From NCBI GenBank assembly GCA_018608565.1, contig JABAZT010000029.1, forward strand, positions 2,163 through 37,888: a DNA stretch of 35,726 nucleotides, read 5' to 3'. Below are positions 7,171-14,589 of the stretch, one piece after another. The position numbers were made by a program, and so were the translations under genes. The stretch is from Candidatus Altimarinota bacterium (GTDB lineage Bacteria; Patescibacteriota; Gracilibacteria; UBA4473). The notes beneath the pieces are model-generated. The model was given only the letters and a program-made list of their open reading frames with translations. It had not been told where the DNA came from and searched no databases. Within the stretch, counting starts at the first letter, position 1; each line of letters begins with the position of its first letter.

Positions 7171-8271
7171 ATGAATCTCAAACTAGGAATCGTCGGTCTC
7201 CCAAACGTAGGAAAATCTACCCTCTTCAATGCTTTGACAAAATCAAACAAGGCCGCGGCAGAAAATTTCCCATTTTGTACGATAGATCCAAATGTTGGAA
7301 TCGTAGAGGTTCCAGACAAACGAATAGACGCGCTAGCAGAAATAGTCTCTCCAGAAAGAGTGATGCGATCGGCCGTAGAGTTTGTCGATATTGCAGGGCT
7401 CGTAGAGGGTGCCAGTCAGGGAGAAGGACTTGGAAATAAATTCCTCAGTCATATTCGAGAATGTGATGCGATTGCGCATGTATGTAGAGCGTTTGAATCC
7501 TCAGATATTCATCATGTTACTGGATCGGTGGATCCAAAACGAGATCTAGAAGTCATCATGACAGAGCTCATCCTTGCAGATCTTGAGTCGGTAGATCGAC
7601 AACTCGAAAAAGTCGTCAAAAAAGCGCGAGCAGGAGATAAAGAATCTATTCTCGCACAAGGGTTACTCGAAAGAATAAAAGCAGCCCTTGAAGACGGAAA
7701 ACTTTCCTCAACCGTAGAATATGAAAACGAAGAACAAGAAGAGCCACTGATGAAACAGTTTTCCCTTCTCACACGAAAACCATACATGGTCATCGCCAAT
7801 GTGGCGGAGGCTGATTTTGCAACATTTGATACCGATGGTTTCCGAGTGAAGATGGAACTAGATTCGGCCATTCCAATTGTTCCAATCTGTGCCAAGGTTG
7901 AGTCAGATCTCTCAGATCTGGAAGGAGAGGATCTCCAGATGTTCTTAGAAGAGCTTGGAGCTACAGAGTCAGGGCTTGAGTCATTGATTCACAAAGCATT
8001 TGATCTGCTTGGATTACAGAGTTATTTCACCGCAGGAGTTCAAGAAGTCAGAGCCTGGACTATTTATCAGGGAGATACGGCGCCTCGAGCGGCAGCGGCT
8101 ATCCATACGGATTTCGAAAAAGGATTTATAAAGGCAGAAGTCATCGGCTATGAAGACTACATCGCCAATGGAGGCGAAAAAGGCGCAAAAGAAGCTGGAA
8201 AAGCCCGACAAGAAGGGAAAGAATATCTCGTTGCAGATGGAGATGTGATTCACTTTAAGTTCAATAATTAA
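7171..8271 (+). CDS. ychF: Redox/ribosome-associated ATPase YchF (OLA1 family)
   Basis: The 366-residue length and motif order fit YchF: P-loop GLPNVGKST at residues 9-17, switch region PFCTIDPNVG, DIAGLVEGASQGEGLG (G3), and NVAE in place of the NKxD guanine motif. That last change is the family hallmark and explains preference for ATP over GTP. A coiled-coil arm of about 70 residues lies in the middle, and the C-terminal 85 residues form the TGS domain (YFTAGVQEVRAWTI, then YLVADGDVIHFKFN). YchF binds ribosomes and is linked to stress and redox responses. The gene stands alone. The start follows a pyrimidine-rich leader with no Shine-Dalgarno motif. Confidence 0.98.
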   Translation: MNLKLGIVGLPNVGKSTLFNALTKSNKAAAENFPFCTIDPNVGIVEVPDKRIDALAEIVSPERVMRSAVEFVDIAGLVEGASQGEGLGNKFLSHIRECDAIAHVCRAFESSDIHHVTGSVDPKRDLEVIMTELILADLESVDRQLEKVVKKARAGDKESILAQGLLERIKAALEDGKLSSTVEYENEEQEEPLMKQFSLLTRKPYMVIANVAEADFATFDTDGFRVKMELDSAIPIVPICAKVESDLSDLEGEDLQMFLEELGATESGLESLIHKAFDLLGLQSYFTAGVQEVRAWTIYQGDTAPRAAAAIHTDFEKGFIKAEVIGYEDYIANGGEKGAKEAGKARQEGKEYLVADGDVIHFKFNN

Positions 8272-8366
8272 GGGAAAACCTACGAACACAGTGAGTAGTT
8301 GGTTCGAGCTTATCCTGAGTCTATCATCAGTATGAGCGGCCAATAGTAGAAGTATCTTTTTATTAC

Positions 8367-9236
8367 TTAGTAGTACGGTTTTTTTCGAAATATAACCAAA
8401 ACAAATAAATGTAGTAAAAACAAGAATGCTACAATATAAAAAATTCGCTCTATCATAGGCTTTGAGACAAGCCATGACCACCATTTTGGAGCTCGTGTTT
8501 CTCTTTTTGAAACTTCCGTTTTTGGTATGGATTCAGGATTGGGGCTTATAGAGACGGGATTGACTCTTCTTGTTTCTTGTTGGAACACGAGATCGACCTT
8601 TGGAGTGATTGTCTCGATTGGTGTTTCGACTACGGTATTGATTACACTTGTTCGACGAATTGGTTGGATTATTTTTTCGGTCGAAGGCTCTCTTGTTTCA
8701 GGGGTTTTGTACTCCACAAACTCTTGCCTGGCTCCACAAAAAAAAGCAGGAGGAAAAAGACAGTCATAGACAATGACCGTATTTTTTGGAATGGTTTCAA
8801 ATATTTTTCCAGTTTCTACCCAAATCTTGTCTCCGTCCATAATCTCGTGATCTTCGTCCCGACTCGGTTCGATAAATCCGTCAAAAGCAATCACAGCATT
8901 CCCAGGAACATCAGATATTCTTTGCCCAGTGTAGGTTTCAATCTTATCTCCATCCAAAACCAATACGTCTTCAGAACTCTTGAACCCAGAGCTTTCATCG
9001 ATGATTTCATCAATGTTTTCAATCGGTTGTACTCCTCTATAAAAAGAAGCACCAGCCCATAATTCATTTTCAATACTGAGAAGGTAGTTGGAATTTACTT
9101 CGTTAAGAATAGCTTGAATTATTGATTTTTTTAGCGCTACATCTTTGACGCTATCACGATAATAACTCTGTCCATGAGAAATCAGGGGGAATATGGTTAA
9201 ACAAAGAATTATTTTTTTAAGAGTATTTTTTTTCAT
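8367..9236 (-). CDS. Exported membrane-anchored protein with duplicated DGDKI motif
   Basis: With the start at 9236 the protein has 289 residues. It begins with a signal peptide (KKNTLKKIILCLTIFPLIS, then HGQS) and ends with one membrane span (about 263-283) and a basic tail (RKKPYY), so most of it lies outside. Residues 91-124 and 131-163 are a tandem repeat: LDGDKIETYTG...VPGNAVIAFDGFIEP and MDGDKIWVETG...IPKNTVIVYDCLFPP. A Pro/Thr/Glu-rich, low-complexity linker (about 170-250) joins the repeats to the membrane anchor. I do not recognise the repeat as a named domain. An upstream in-frame start at 9287 is rejected because the promoter covers it. Confidence 0.8.
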   Translation of the reverse strand: MKKNTLKKIILCLTIFPLISHGQSYYRDSVKDVALKKSIIQAILNEVNSNYLLSIENELWAGASFYRGVQPIENIDEIIDESSGFKSSEDVLVLDGDKIETYTGQRISDVPGNAVIAFDGFIEPSRDEDHEIMDGDKIWVETGKIFETIPKNTVIVYDCLFPPAFFCGARQEFVEYKTPETREPSTEKIIQPIRRTSVINTVVETPIETITPKVDLVFQQETRRVNPVSISPNPESIPKTEVSKRETRAPKWWSWLVSKPMIERIFYIVAFLFLLHLFVLVIFRKKPYY

Positions 9237-9258
9237 GAAATTTTTTATTACATAAATA

Positions 9259-9287
9259 TTTATAAATCTTTTATGGCAATAGGTCAA
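9259..9287 (-). promoter_or_regulatory. Promoter of the exported repeat protein
   Basis: Minus strand TTGACC, a 17-base spacer and TATAAA; start predicted about 16-20 bases before the ATG at 9236. Confidence 0.65.
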
Positions 9288-9323
9288 AGTGACATATTTA
9301 GTTTTTTTACTAAGATTCAGAGC

Positions 9324-10115
9324 ATGAAAATCGCATCTTGGAACGTAAACGGAATCCGTGCTGTAGAACGAAAAAAAGAACTTCAGTTGTTTTTAAAAAC
9401 ACATGATCCAGATCTCCTATTTTTACAGGAAATAAAAGGAACCTCGGATAAGTTTTCCAAATATCTGACAGAAAATCCTGACTATGAGACGTTTTATAAC
9501 TCTGCAGAAAAGCCTGGATATGCAGGAACAGGCGTTTGGATAAAAAAAGAGGTAGTACAGAATATAAATAATTTAGAGTTTATGCATGCGTTTGAGGGAG
9601 ATCCATGTTCGGCGGAGGGACGACTCAGTCAGGTGAATTTTGAAAAAGACGGAAAACAATTTTCGGTTCTTGGGTTATATTTTCCAAACGGAGGGAAATC
9701 ACCAGAGGCCTGGAAAGATAAAATAATCTTCTACGAAAAATTATTAGAGCATGTTGATGCGCTTAGAGAATCAGGGCGCGAGGTCCTCTGGATGGGAGAT
9801 GTAAACTGTGCTCATCAGGAAATAGATCTAGCGAGAGCTAAAGAAAACGTGAACTCTATAGGATTTCTTCCTCCAGAGCGTGACTGGATTTCCAAGTGTG
9901 TGGCACATCACTGGGTCGATATATTTCGAAACACCTATCCAGATAAAATTATATATTCGTGGTGGCACTTGATATCCAAGGCAAGAGCAAGGAATGTGGG
10001 ATGGAGGATTGACTATATCTTTTGCGATGCATCCTTTTTCCCAAATATTAAAAATATTGAGTATCTTAATGATCAAATGGGATCAGATCACTGTCCAGTA
10101 TTGGTTGAGATTTAG
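9324..10115 (+). CDS. xth: Exodeoxyribonuclease III / AP endonuclease
   Basis: The 263-residue protein belongs to the exonuclease III/APE1 family, which cuts at abasic sites during base excision repair. Seen motifs are MKIASWNVNGIRA at the N-terminus, the metal-binding Glu in LFLQEIKG (residue 36), GDVNCAHQEIDLA (the GDxN catalytic site), the WRIDYIF motif, and the terminal catalytic GSDHCPV. Length and motif spacing are those of a complete enzyme. I set the start at the ATG at 9324, since the family begins with MKI; an ATG at 9273 in the same frame would add 17 residues that do not fit. A TACTAA box ending 10 bases upstream would give a leader of about 4 bases. Confidence 0.96.
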   Translation: MKIASWNVNGIRAVERKKELQLFLKTHDPDLLFLQEIKGTSDKFSKYLTENPDYETFYNSAEKPGYAGTGVWIKKEVVQNINNLEFMHAFEGDPCSAEGRLSQVNFEKDGKQFSVLGLYFPNGGKSPEAWKDKIIFYEKLLEHVDALRESGREVLWMGDVNCAHQEIDLARAKENVNSIGFLPPERDWISKCVAHHWVDIFRNTYPDKIIYSWWHLISKARARNVGWRIDYIFCDASFFPNIKNIEYLNDQMGSDHCPVLVEI

Positions 10116-10178
10116 AGAAAGGATAAGTATAAGAATAGAGAATAAGAAAACAATGCTCTCAAGTTTATTTTACTCGCT

Positions 10179-10197
10179 TATACTTCATTCTTATACT
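10179..10197 (+). promoter_or_regulatory. Tandem -10 boxes before the S4-domain gene
   Basis: Two TATACT boxes 7 bases apart precede the gene; the second (10192-10197) predicts a leader of about 7 bases. The boxes lie in an imperfect inverted repeat with GTATAAGAAT near 10130 and ATTCTTATAC at 10186-10195. Confidence 0.5.
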
Positions 10198-10210
10198 ACA
10201 TTCTTCCCAT

Positions 10211-10591
10211 ATGCGCGTCGATAAATATCTTTGGGCCGTCAGAATCTACAAAACCAGGCAACTGGCATCGGAGGCCTGTAAATCAGGTCGAGTGGAGCTC
10301 GATGGTAAAGCCGTCAAGCCAGCAAAGGTTCTAGAAGTTGGTGGACAGCTGGAGATCAGAAAAGGAGAACTAAGAGTTAGCTGTAAAATTTTGGCTTTTC
10401 CTCGTTCTCGAGTTGGAGCTCCATTAGTTCCTGAGTTTGGGGTTATTGTCGCGGATGGAGGCACGTTTTCACAAAACGGAAAACCTATCCGTATCAACAA
10501 AACTATCCCAGGTGATAAACATGAAAAACAAGATAGGAAGATTTCAAGCCGAAGACGAAAAGAGGCACGAGATGTTAAAATGTGGGAGTAG
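10211..10591 (+). CDS. hslR: S4-domain RNA-binding protein (Hsp15/HslR-like)
   Basis: The 126-residue protein opens with an S4 RNA-binding domain: MRVDKYLWAVRIYKTRQLASEACKSG and VELDGKAVKPAKVLEVGGQLEI, as in HslR (Hsp15). In E. coli Hsp15 binds 50S subunits carrying nascent peptidyl-tRNA and helps rescue stalled subunits. The C-terminal half here is longer than the S4 core and ends in a basic stretch (KQDRKISSRRRKEARD), which is likely to bind RNA. The leader is only about 7 bases with no Shine-Dalgarno sequence. The same reading frame continues after TAG-ATA-TAG into another open stretch (next entry). The family is firm; the exact role is inferred. Confidence 0.87.
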   Translation: MRVDKYLWAVRIYKTRQLASEACKSGRVELDGKAVKPAKVLEVGGQLEIRKGELRVSCKILAFPRSRVGAPLVPEFGVIVADGGTFSQNGKPIRINKTIPGDKHEKQDRKISSRRRKEARDVKMWE

Positions 10592-10705
10592 ATATAGGTT
10601 GACTTTTGGTGGGAAAAAATCATTGAGGTTGTAATAAATAAAATTAAAACCATAGATTGGAAAGAGGGACTTCAATTTAGATTTTCAGAGACTCACGAGG
10701 AATGG

Positions 10706-10888
10706 GTGGATCAAAATTTTCCATATACAGATGCAGGAGAGACTTTTGAAGTCCAACTCATTTCAGATGTTAGGGGGTATACAAGGGTAATTGCAGAGGG
10801 GGTCGATTCCTGTGTAGAAGTAGATTTTGATGTTAATAGTCCATTGGCAAATTGCTCGGAATGGGTTAGTAAGGTTATCGATGTGTAA
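10706..10888 (+). CDS. Small hypothetical protein; frame open from 10598 without a standard start
   Basis: The frame is open from 10598 to the TAA at 10886-10888, 96 sense codons, and reads like a real protein (FWWEKIIEVV, DWKEGLQFRF, DAGETFEVQLISDVRGYTRV, ending EWVSKVIDV). The first standard start is GTG at 10706, giving 60 residues; a longer product would need ATT, ATC or ATA. It is in the same frame as the S4-domain gene, separated from it only by TAG-ATA-TAG. It ends 3 bases before the convergent mnmA stop. No family is recognised. It may be a 5'-damaged gene, a small gene with a rare start, or a former C-terminal part of the upstream protein. Confidence 0.4.
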   Translation: MDQNFPYTDAGETFEVQLISDVRGYTRVIAEGVDSCVEVDFDVNSPLANCSEWVSKVIDV

Positions 10889-10891
10889 TAT

Positions 10892-11971
10892 CTATAAAAT
10901 CTCTCCACCCCCCAAACAAACCTTTCCATCATAAAACACAATAGACTGCCCAGGAGTGATGGCTCGTTGAGGATTTTGAAATGTAACTTGGATTGTCTCC
11001 ATGTTTGCTTGTTGGACTTCACAGGGTTCTGCCTCTTGTCGATATCGAACCTGACAGTCACAGCCAAAACTATTGGATGGAGGATGACCAGCAACCCAAT
11101 GTAGTTTGTGTGCCTTAAGTTCAGAGGTGAAGAGTTTTGGGTTGTCTGGATCTTGGCAGGCGATCAGTTCATTTTTTTCTAGATTTTTTTCTAGGACAAC
11201 CCATGGTTTTTCTTCATAGCCTTTGACGCCTCCGACATTTAGATTCTTTCGTTGTCCCAGAGTATAAAAACTCAGCCCAATATGTTTCCCAATCACGTCT
11301 CCTCTGTCACTCACGATATTTCCAGGTTCTTGGTGTATATATTTTTTCAAGAATTCCATGTAGTCACGCTCGCCAACCATACAGATCCCAGTGGAGTCTT
11401 TTTTTCCTGCATTCGCAAATCCAGCATCTTTGGCTATCTGACGAATTTCAGGCTTCGTTAGATCGGCAAGAGGGAAGAGTGTCTTAGCGAGAGCGGTTTG
11501 TCCTAATGTATAGAGGAAATAGGTTTGATCTTTATTGGCGTCTTTGGGCGCCTGGAGTTCATGGAGATTAGTGGCTTCATTAAAATAATTTCGGGCATAG
11601 TGTCCTGTCGCGAGATAGTCTGCACCAAGCTTTTCTGCATGATCGAGGAAAGCGCGAAACTTTATATATTTATTACATAAAATATCTGGATTGGGAGTTC
11701 TACATTGACGATGTTCTTCCAGAAAATACTCAAAGACATCTTCCCAATATTCTTTACTAAAATTCACGGTATAAAACGGAATATTTAGAGTTTCTGCCAC
11801 ATTTCGGGCATCTATGGCATCTACCGCAGCAGGACAGTGTGGATCGTCTTTGTCATCCCAGTTTTTCATAAATATACCGATCACTTCATAGCCTTGATCG
11901 ACCATGAGTTTTGCGGTGACCGCACTATCTACACCTCCGGAGAGTCCGACGACGACTTTTTTAGCTAACAT
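10892..11971 (-). CDS. mnmA: tRNA-specific 2-thiouridylase MnmA
   Basis: MnmA makes 2-thiouridine at position 34 of tRNAs for Lys, Glu and Gln, using ATP and a persulfide donor. The 359-residue protein shows the PP-loop GLSGGVDSAV (residues 9-18), the first catalytic Cys in CRTPNPDILCNKYIKF, the second in GKKDSTGICMVGERDY, and the C-terminal domain GPGQ-like sequence ITPGQSIVFYDGKVCLGGG. All key residues are kept. Only one tRNA-Thr and two tRNA-Arg genes are nearby, so its substrates are elsewhere. The extended -10 element directly upstream puts the transcription start on the A of the ATG, which implies a leaderless message. Confidence 0.98.
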   Translation of the reverse strand: MLAKKVVVGLSGGVDSAVTAKLMVDQGYEVIGIFMKNWDDKDDPHCPAAVDAIDARNVAETLNIPFYTVNFSKEYWEDVFEYFLEEHRQCRTPNPDILCNKYIKFRAFLDHAEKLGADYLATGHYARNYFNEATNLHELQAPKDANKDQTYFLYTLGQTALAKTLFPLADLTKPEIRQIAKDAGFANAGKKDSTGICMVGERDYMEFLKKYIHQEPGNIVSDRGDVIGKHIGLSFYTLGQRKNLNVGGVKGYEEKPWVVLEKNLEKNELIACQDPDNPKLFTSELKAHKLHWVAGHPPSNSFGCDCQVRYRQEAEPCEVQQANMETIQVTFQNPQRAITPGQSIVFYDGKVCLGGGEIL

Positions 11972-11977
11972 AGTCTT

Positions 11978-11986
11978 TTTGTATCA
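11978..11986 (-). promoter_or_regulatory. Extended -10 promoter of mnmA, predicted leaderless
   Basis: On the minus strand the element TG-A-TACAAA is followed by 6 bases (AAGACT) and the ATG. A clear -35 box was not found, which is normal for extended -10 promoters. Confidence 0.55.
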
Positions 11987-12010
11987 AGAAAAGTTAAGAA
12001 GTCGAGTTTC

Positions 12011-12088
12011 TTAGAAACACAAAATTACGACATACACAGCTATAAAAACAACAAGAGTAATTTTGAAGAGGAGCAAAAAACGAAACAT
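12011..12088 (-). CDS. Possible 25-residue hydrophobic peptide
   Basis: Between tRNA-Arg and mnmA, on the same strand, a 25-codon frame encodes an almost purely hydrophobic peptide: MFRFLLLFK followed by ITLVVFIAVYVVILCF. It would span the membrane once. No ribosome site is seen, and it follows the tRNA hairpin AATCTA-TAGATT, so transcription is uncertain. It resembles toxin or regulatory micropeptides only in composition. Confidence 0.2.
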   Translation of the reverse strand: MFRFLLLFKITLVVFIAVYVVILCF

Positions 12089-12139
12089 ACAAAAGAATCT
12101 ACGTATATAGATTAGGTAGTATTCTAGTTTGCTGTGATG

Positions 12140-12213
12140 TGGTAACCCCACCAAGGATTGAACTTGGATTTCCGGTTCCGCAAACCGGTGTTCTTCCATT
12201 AAACTATGGGATC
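12140..12213 (-). tRNA. tRNA-Arg (anticodon GCG)
   Basis: The 74-base gene folds as acceptor GATCCCA/TGGGGTT, D arm GTTT/GAAC, anticodon stem CCGGT/ACCGG with loop TTGCGGA, and T arm CCAAG-TTCAATC-CTTGG, with A discriminator and encoded CCA. The anticodon is GCG, reading CGC and CGU. Arginine identity is supported by C35 and an A after GG in the D loop. Most bacteria use ACG edited to ICG for these codons. A hairpin AATCTA...TAGATT followed by CTTTT about 29 bases downstream may end the transcript. Confidence 0.93.
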
Positions 12214-12352
12214 AACCGAGATTAAGCTATCGAAAAAAAATCCTTATTCAAGTGATATAGGTCATTTTAACAAGGTCAATGAGTACTCTTTGTGATATTT
12301 TTAGTGTTTAGTAATTTAGATCACTTTCTTGCTCGATTTTAGTCTAAATCTG

Positions 12353-12361
12353 TGATACAAT
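12353..12361 (+). promoter_or_regulatory. Extended -10 promoter of the beta-CASP nuclease gene
   Basis: TG-A-TACAAT; the predicted start near 12368 gives a leader of about 19 bases (A-rich, no Shine-Dalgarno). Confidence 0.6.
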
Positions 12362-12386
12362 AAAACTTAATAAAACCAAAACACAC

Positions 12387-13853
12387 ATGAAAATCGAATT
12401 CTGCGGAGCCGCACAGCATGTTACAGGGTCAAAACATCTCATGCACATCAATGGAAGAAAGATTCTACTAGATTGTGGAATGTTTCAGGGGCATCGGAAA
12501 GAGACAGAGGCGGCCAATAAATATTTCCCATTTGAGGCATCAGAAATAGATGCGTTAGTGCTTTCACATGCGCATATCGATCACTGCGGACTCATTCCTC
12601 TGTTAGTGAAAAATGGATTCGAAGGACCAATTTACTGTACCCATGCAACGAGAGATCTTTGTTCAGTTATGCTTCGAGATTCGGCACATATACAAGAAAA
12701 AGACGCAGAATATCTAAAGAAAAGAGGGAAAGATAAAAATGCAACGCCACTATATACCCTCCAAGATGCAGAAAAGTCACTTTCATATTTTCGTTCCGTT
12801 TCATACGATCAACCATTCAATGTCGCTCCACGAGTAAAATGTACGTTTTATGATGCAGGACATATCCTTGGTTCAGCGATGGAGCACTGGGATATCTATG
12901 ATGAAGATACAAAACAACAAATCAGATTTGGATTTACAGGAGATTTAGGACGAAATGATTTACCAGTTCTTAAAGATCCAGGGCAATTAGAAGAGCTCGA
13001 TGTATTTTTGACAGAGTCAACGTATGGAAACCGATTTCATGATGAGATCAAAGACGTAGAAGATCAATTTGCAGGCAAAGTAAACGAAGCGGCAGAAAAA
13101 GGAGGAAAAATAATCATCCCAGCTTTTGCCATGGGACGAACACAAGAAATTCTTTTTATCCTTAAGGATTTGATAAAAGACGGAAAAATTAAGCCAATGC
13201 CAATCTTTGTAGATTCTCCACTCGCTAATCAGGCAACGGGGGTATTCTCGATACATCCAGAGTGTTTCGATAAACAATTAGAAGATCTTATAAACGACGG
13301 AATAGATCCTTTTTATGAAGGAAATGGAGTACATTTCACTCAAAGTGTAGAGGAATCAAAATCACTACGAGATTTTCCAGGAGCTGCAATTATTATCTCA
13401 GCGAGCGGAATGTGTGAGTTTGGACGAATTCGACATCATCTTTCTAACACGATTCAAGATGCAAAAAACACAGTCCTCATCGTAGGATATCAAGCGCAAA
13501 ATACGCTTGGGCGAAAACTTGTCGACGGAGAGACGTCAGTGAATATATTCGGAGATCCACATGTGGTTCGAGCGGAAGTGGTTATATACAATGCTTTTTC
13601 AGGACATGCTGATCAACGAGAACTCCTTGAGTTTGCCGCTAAGGTAGGAAGTCCAAAATCAACATTCCTCGTCCACGGAGAGATAGATAGTCAGGAGGTT
13701 TTTGCTGAAAAACTTGTCGAACTCGACAATCTTAAGGATTCAGAGGTTTTCATTCCACGGCCAGGAGAAATCTATGAACTTCAGGTCGATAAAACATGGA
13801 AACGTTCAGCTAAACAAAATATGGAGTGTGAAGGGATTGTGTGCAAGATCTAG
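12387..13853 (+). CDS. Beta-CASP metallo-beta-lactamase-fold ribonuclease
   Basis: The 488-residue protein has the metallo-beta-lactamase zinc site (LSHAHIDHCG at residues 59-68, then a His in DAGHILGSA and an Asp in GFTGDLGR), the beta-CASP cap (motif A in FLTESTYGNR; IIIPAFAMGRTQEILFIL; ISASGMCEFGRIRHHL), and the RMMBL segment YNAFSGHADQRELLEF with a final His in FLVHGE. This order is that of the CPSF73/TTHA0252-like RNA-processing exo/endonucleases. The likely role is mRNA decay or rRNA maturation in the cytoplasm; substrate choice cannot be read from sequence. It lies next to the rpmH-rnpA-yidC group but has its own promoter. Confidence 0.94.
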   Translation: MKIEFCGAAQHVTGSKHLMHINGRKILLDCGMFQGHRKETEAANKYFPFEASEIDALVLSHAHIDHCGLIPLLVKNGFEGPIYCTHATRDLCSVMLRDSAHIQEKDAEYLKKRGKDKNATPLYTLQDAEKSLSYFRSVSYDQPFNVAPRVKCTFYDAGHILGSAMEHWDIYDEDTKQQIRFGFTGDLGRNDLPVLKDPGQLEELDVFLTESTYGNRFHDEIKDVEDQFAGKVNEAAEKGGKIIIPAFAMGRTQEILFILKDLIKDGKIKPMPIFVDSPLANQATGVFSIHPECFDKQLEDLINDGIDPFYEGNGVHFTQSVEESKSLRDFPGAAIIISASGMCEFGRIRHHLSNTIQDAKNTVLIVGYQAQNTLGRKLVDGETSVNIFGDPHVVRAEVVIYNAFSGHADQRELLEFAAKVGSPKSTFLVHGEIDSQEVFAEKLVELDNLKDSEVFIPRPGEIYELQVDKTWKRSAKQNMECEGIVCKI

Positions 13854-13918
13854 TATTATTTTTCTGATAACTAAACTTTCCTTGACTTCTCCATAATCAT
13901 TAGTAGGTTGTGTCGGCT

Positions 13919-13925
13919 TTATACA
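13919..13925 (+). promoter_or_regulatory. -10 element of rpmH, predicted leaderless
   Basis: A TATACA box (13920-13925) is followed by 6 bases and the ATG, placing +1 on the start codon. TTGACT (13882-13887) is too far for a normal -35 box, but a CGGCT motif follows it by 26 bases, exactly as upstream of rpsL. Confidence 0.5.
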
Positions 13926-13931
13926 TACACC

Positions 13932-14081
13932 ATGCTAGCAAAAAGAAGATGGCGAAAACGGCTTAGAACTCATGGATTCCGTTCTAGAATGGAAACTCCA
14001 GGAGGACGAAATGTAATCAAAAATCGACGAGCAAAAGGGCGACACAAGCTTGCCGTAGAGCCAAAAGAAAAACCTTGGTAG
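13932..14081 (+). CDS. rpmH: 50S ribosomal protein L34 (bL34)
   Basis: This 49-residue basic protein matches bL34: THGFRSRM, then [19 protein letters not shown]. The usual KRTYQPS start is replaced by [12 protein letters not shown], and the C-terminus has a short extra tail (AVEPKEKPW). L34 is a small 50S protein that packs into 23S rRNA. It is followed by rnpA and yidC, the classic order near many bacterial replication origins, though dnaA is not in view. A terminator separates it from rnpA, which is unusual since the two are often co-transcribed. The ATG is predicted to be at the very 5' end of the message. Confidence 0.95.
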   Translation: MLAKRRWRKRLRTHGFRSRMETPGGRNVIKNRRAKGRHKLAVEPKEKPW

Positions 14082-14113
14082 AAAATTATATCACGAATTA
14101 AGTATTTAGTATT

Positions 14114-14136
14114 AAGAGCCTTTAGGGGCTTTTTTG
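14114..14136 (+). terminator. Terminator of rpmH
   Basis: Stem AAGAGCC / GGCTTTT with a TTTAGG loop (one G-T pair) and a T run. Confidence 0.75.
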
Positions 14137-14181
14137 CTTTATAGTTTGGTATAGAATACTTATTGCTTCATTCTCATTCTT

Positions 14182-14187
14182 TATACT
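14182..14187 (+). promoter_or_regulatory. -10 element of rnpA
   Basis: TATACT ends 9 bases before the ATG, predicting a leader of about 3 bases. The -35 region is weak (TTGCTT is only 13 bases upstream). Confidence 0.45.
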
Positions 14188-14196
14188 TGTCTAAAA

Positions 14197-14541
14197 ATGC
14201 TACCTCAAAAACACAGATTTACATCAAAAAACTTCGAGTTTTTACGAAGAAAAATGAAATCATTTCGCAGTAAGAATTTTTTGTTTTTATATGGACCTGA
14301 TAGGAAAAAATCACATTTTGCTGCAGTCGTGAGTAAAAAAACAGATAAACGTGCCGTTCAGAGAAATCGTCTTCGACGACAATTATACGAGCAGTTTCGA
14401 ATCAATTTATTACCAACAGTAACAAATCTTAACTTGATTTGTCTTTACAAAGGCGATCAAATCCCAGAGAATCCCGCAGAAATACAAAACGCCGTAGAAG
14501 AATTCAAACAATTTTATGTCCGAAAGGTTAAAAAAAGCTAG
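14197..14541 (+). CDS. rnpA: Ribonuclease P protein component
   Basis: The 114-residue basic protein fits RnpA, the protein subunit that helps the RNase P RNA mature tRNA 5' ends. Seen features are the N-terminal LPQKHRFTSKNFEFLRR, the strand FAAVVSKKTDKRAVQRNRLRRQLYE that contains the hallmark RNR motif, and a C-terminal helix (AEIQNAVEEFKQFYV). Its place between rpmH and yidC is the canonical one. The distance to yidC is 48 bases. The ATG lies within a few bases of a TATACT box and has no Shine-Dalgarno sequence. Confidence 0.95.
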   Translation: MLPQKHRFTSKNFEFLRRKMKSFRSKNFLFLYGPDRKKSHFAAVVSKKTDKRAVQRNRLRRQLYEQFRINLLPTVTNLNLICLYKGDQIPENPAEIQNAVEEFKQFYVRKVKKS

Positions 14542-14589
14542 AATTCTAAATAAAAAAATCTCTTACATTTACTATTTACAACTCTCCCT

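Noticed and set aside
7107-7439. A 110-codon plus-strand frame overlapping the start of ychF
   Set aside because: It is an out-of-frame shadow of ychF.
9273-9323. Upstream ATG extending xth by 17 residues
   Set aside because: The family begins at MKI; the extra residues do not fit and overlap the divergent promoter region.
13860-14196. Replication origin next to rpmH-rnpA-yidC
   Set aside because: No DnaA gene and no cluster of TTATCCACA-like boxes was seen; the gene order alone is not enough.
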